Of a stretch of 64,000 nucleotides of DNA, positions 61,131 to 64,000 are shown one piece after another (the first letter of the stretch is position 1; each line of letters starts with the position of its first letter). Position numbers and translations under genes: made by a program. The notes beneath the pieces are model-generated. The model was not told the DNA's origin. It saw only the letters and a list, made by a program, of their open reading frames with translations, and made no database searches. Source of the stretch: Phoronis australis. Its lineage: Eukaryota; Phoronida; Phoronidae. The DNA is taken from NCBI GenBank assembly GCA_002633005.1, contig NMRA01000316.1:263063-327062 (forward strand), in the 5' to 3' direction.

Positions 61131-64000
61131 AAGTTTCCATGTGCTTTTCGTTCATGAACCAATACACATAGTTTTTGCACATTGATTTTATGCAGTAAAA
61201 ACAGACATCGCTAGTAAAAAAACACGTGCGTCGACACCAGCGTTTAACCTGCCGAGTTCGGGCACCAGAGAAAACAATGTTCAATTCCGCCGGTAGAGGG
61301 AGTCTTCGTTTGTATTCATTCTTCCGATAGGTGTCGAGGTCAATATTAAAGATGAGAACATTTTCATTGTCCAGAAATGTTTAATTTGCGTAAGTATTTG
61401 CACTTGATATACTTTAGTGCTCACTTTAATTTTATCTAAATCGTTTAATCGAAATGTATAGCGTGAAATGAGCTACCATGTTTTCCCCGGGAACTTGGAG
61501 AATCGTCGTTTTGCTCGCAAATCCATACGGCACGACCCACGCCTGTGCCACGGGCTCACCAAGACTTGAGTTGCTGACAGTCTCGACCAGTGGCCATGGA
61601 GGTAGGTGTATTCGCAAGCGAATTAATCCATGCTTTAAATACTGTATCGAGAGATAGTGGCGGCTTTGAGGATCATTTAATTATTCACCTTCGAGTCTTC
61701 GAATTAACGTCTGGCTCGGTGTCAGTTTCAAACTGAAGTGAACAGGTGAAGCTTCCCATGCATGGCCCCAGGCCCAGGTTCACATACTGCAGGCCTAACA
61801 GTAACAATAAACGCTACTAACACTAACAGTGACAATTTGTCAGTTACAAATCACTTATCAAGCTTATAGCACTGGTAAGCGACTGCTAGTATTTTACATG
61901 TACAAAATATACTATCTTTTATTGACAAAACTATCGGCTTGTCCACGATCAGGGTGTTTTTTGGGCACCAAATTTTTAATTTGATGTAGGCATACAGACA
62001 CCTTATAAATATGTAGCTTTGACTGTCCTGAACAGTTTATGAACAATTGTTTTGAGCATCTGAACCCAATATTGTGTGAATAATCAACTATTTAAGTGAT
62101 AGTAAAAATGAATGGGCATCTACAGACTCTGCAAACAAGTATTTAATCAGATTTCTTGATCTCAAAATTTAAGACAATACTCTTTAATAAAGTCTAGGAA
62201 TTTATTTTATTATAATTGCAACATTCATACACAAACTTTATACCATGGTTAAACAATATTGCCACAGAGTGTCCTTGTTTAAGTCTACTTTCGCTACAAA
62301 ATGTTTACGGACACTACATTCATGGATGGTATTACTTATTGTCAACTCCAGAGATACCGTTATCATTAATTGACTGTGTGAATAAAATGTGTCCAGAAGC
62401 ACATTCCATAAGATGAAACACTGAGTAACAGCAACTGGTAGTTAACACGTTAAAAGAGAGATCTACGGATGCTACATGTTTGGGAAGCGACATTTAAGTT
62501 GATATTTCATGTGTTAAAAATACGCATTTTGAAGTCAACGTTCAAGGTGTATTTCAATTATTCCATCTTTATATGTGACAGTCTCTGTCAGAAAGCAAAC
62601 TGTAAAGAGTTCTAGAGTTACACACAATATTTTATTGTGGTATGAACTAAAAGCAAATTAAGATTTAAATTGTTAAGTATTAAACAATAGTGTTAATTCA
62701 GCATGCAATATCTTTGGTTCCAGGCATCAGATTATGATTCGGTTTTGTGCAATTAAAGATATAGATCATCATCTGCAAAGGTTTTCCTATGATGCCAGTA
62801 ATTATTATTGCTAACTTTCTAAAATGAGCTCAGTAACATCAGAAAATGCAATATTTCTGTAACTTGTAGGCCTCTAAAATTTCAGAGGCCAATAGAATCA
62901 TACCTTGGAAGAATTCATTGACAATAGTACAATACACTCATCATTTTGGAACAAAATTTAATGACGCATGTGGACATAAATACATGGAAACATGACTGTA
63001 ATTGCAATTATACCCTGATTATACCCTGGACAAGCTCTATATGTATAGTGTGTCCACAGCTAGTAAAGATTGGTTTGCATTTGGGCTACGCAGTACATCA
63101 AAACCCTTAGCATTAAATTTATTGTTTTACAATACAGCCGTTTAAATAGTGTACAACTTGCTTTCGATCACTACCATCACACAACATTTTTGTTTTGATT
63201 ACTAGTAAACATGTATTTCTTAACCGTCATGCCTGTTTATGTAGGTAGGCCTACTAGTAATATCTACATGTAGATCAGGCAGAAGCTGCTGACATTTTTT
63301 TAATATCGGCAACCAGTTTTCACTCTAAAACCTTAAAACTGGTGCAGCACATAACCAAGAACTACACTTGATGGCAAATAAGTTAAGAGGCAGTCCATAT
63401 AAAAACCAGTAGATTTTCAAAAATCAGTCTATACGTCAAAATTTAAAACAACTTCATTTTTTGTACATGGGTAGGTATCCTAACAAAAACCCAAATGCCA
63501 AATTTTGCGCACTCAATGACCCCTAATTTCGCCGCTGGAGCATGATAACACAAATTGGCACAATTGGGCATATTAGCCGTCTCAAAAATCGCATGTTTTC
63601 AGCAAGAAAAATGAGTAACATACAACATAGATCAAAAGCTATATTTTGGTGGCTGAAATAACCAACGTATACTGTGCATAATTCTGTGCCATTTATTAAA
63701 ATCTAACAGTTTTATGCTAGACAGGGGAGATAATCCACAGACCACTTTTTGGGGCTAATTTTAGTGGCCATTTTTGTGACCTTCTTACTGCCATAAAACA
63801 CCTTGTAGCCTTATGTGACGTTTTGAACATACAGTTAAAGAGTTAGTCTTGATGACTGAGCAATAAAAAATCTTGCCTCAACTTTGCACTTTAGTGAAAA
63901 TTGTCTTGCAAAACTGTCTATTTTCATAGTTTGGAAATGACGAGCAGAGTTTACAAACCATTTGAACAAACTTTTAGGCAAGAAGTCTGCTTTAAATAGT
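61131..64000. other. region downstream of CREB
   Basis: Apart from the CpG-rich patch at 61.2-61.65 kb with candidate first exons, the sequence is AT-rich and shows only short chance frames. Confidence 0.5.
61478..61601 (+). other. possible first coding exon of an unknown gene (plus strand)
   Basis: An ATG preceded by an in-frame TGA opens 41 codons (MFSPGTWRIVVLLANPYG...) ending at a good donor, GGAG|GTAGGT. The surrounding 61.2-61.65 kb is CpG-rich, as promoters here seem to be. I cannot find a matching second exon. The minus strand offers a rival: ATG at 61597 in strong context (MATGRDCQQLKS) with donor TTG|GTGAGC at 61560. Confidence 0.2.

Overview
The window is metazoan nuclear DNA, most likely from a marine invertebrate. 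It holds small coding exons with GT..AG introns, long AT-rich non-coding stretches, many short dispersed repeats, and three genes of animal-specific type. The exact clade cannot be read from the sequence. The octamer TACATGTA recurs throughout. I see no bacterial operon, CRISPR array, virus or plasmid, and no clear case for an undescribed gene system.

Three protein-coding genes can be assembled exon by exon with consistent splice phases. (1) Minus strand, 17,059 to 5,642: a BMI1/MEL18-type Polycomb RING finger protein (PCGF2/4 class), 8 coding exons, 401 residues. (2) Minus strand, 46,289 to 30,822: a membrane-bound RING-CH (MARCH-type) E3 ubiquitin ligase, 5 coding exons, 277 residues, with two transmembrane segments. 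(3) Plus strand, 52,038 to 60,139: the CREB1/CREM/ATF1 bZIP activator, 6 coding exons, 275 residues, with an intact kinase-inducible domain and leucine zipper. The MARCH-type and CREB genes are head to head with about 5.7 kb between their start codons. The first two genes run in the same direction, with about 14 kb between them.

Layout: 1-5.6 kb is repeat-bearing DNA downstream of the Polycomb gene. 5.6-17.06 kb is the Polycomb gene, with a possible poison or alternative exon at 11.0-11.2 kb. 17-30.7 kb is AT-rich intergenic or 5' non-coding DNA with a 478-base assembly gap and a promoter-like patch near 22.1 kb. 30.8-46.3 kb is the MARCH-type gene, whose 11-kb second intron is full of miniature transposon-like repeats. 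46.3-52 kb is the CREB upstream region, with a perfect CRE and several CRE half sites. 52-60.1 kb is the CREB gene; one intron carries about eight degenerate 142-bp repeats with CTCF-like cores, and another carries an 809-bp hAT-like element with an internal duplication. 60.1-61.1 kb is the CREB 3' UTR. 61.2-61.65 kb is a CpG-richer patch that could be the start of another gene. The rest, to 64 kb, shows nothing I can assign.

The three genes do not form a pathway. They are a chromatin repressor, a membrane ubiquitin ligase and a cAMP/Ca-responsive activator that happen to be neighbours.
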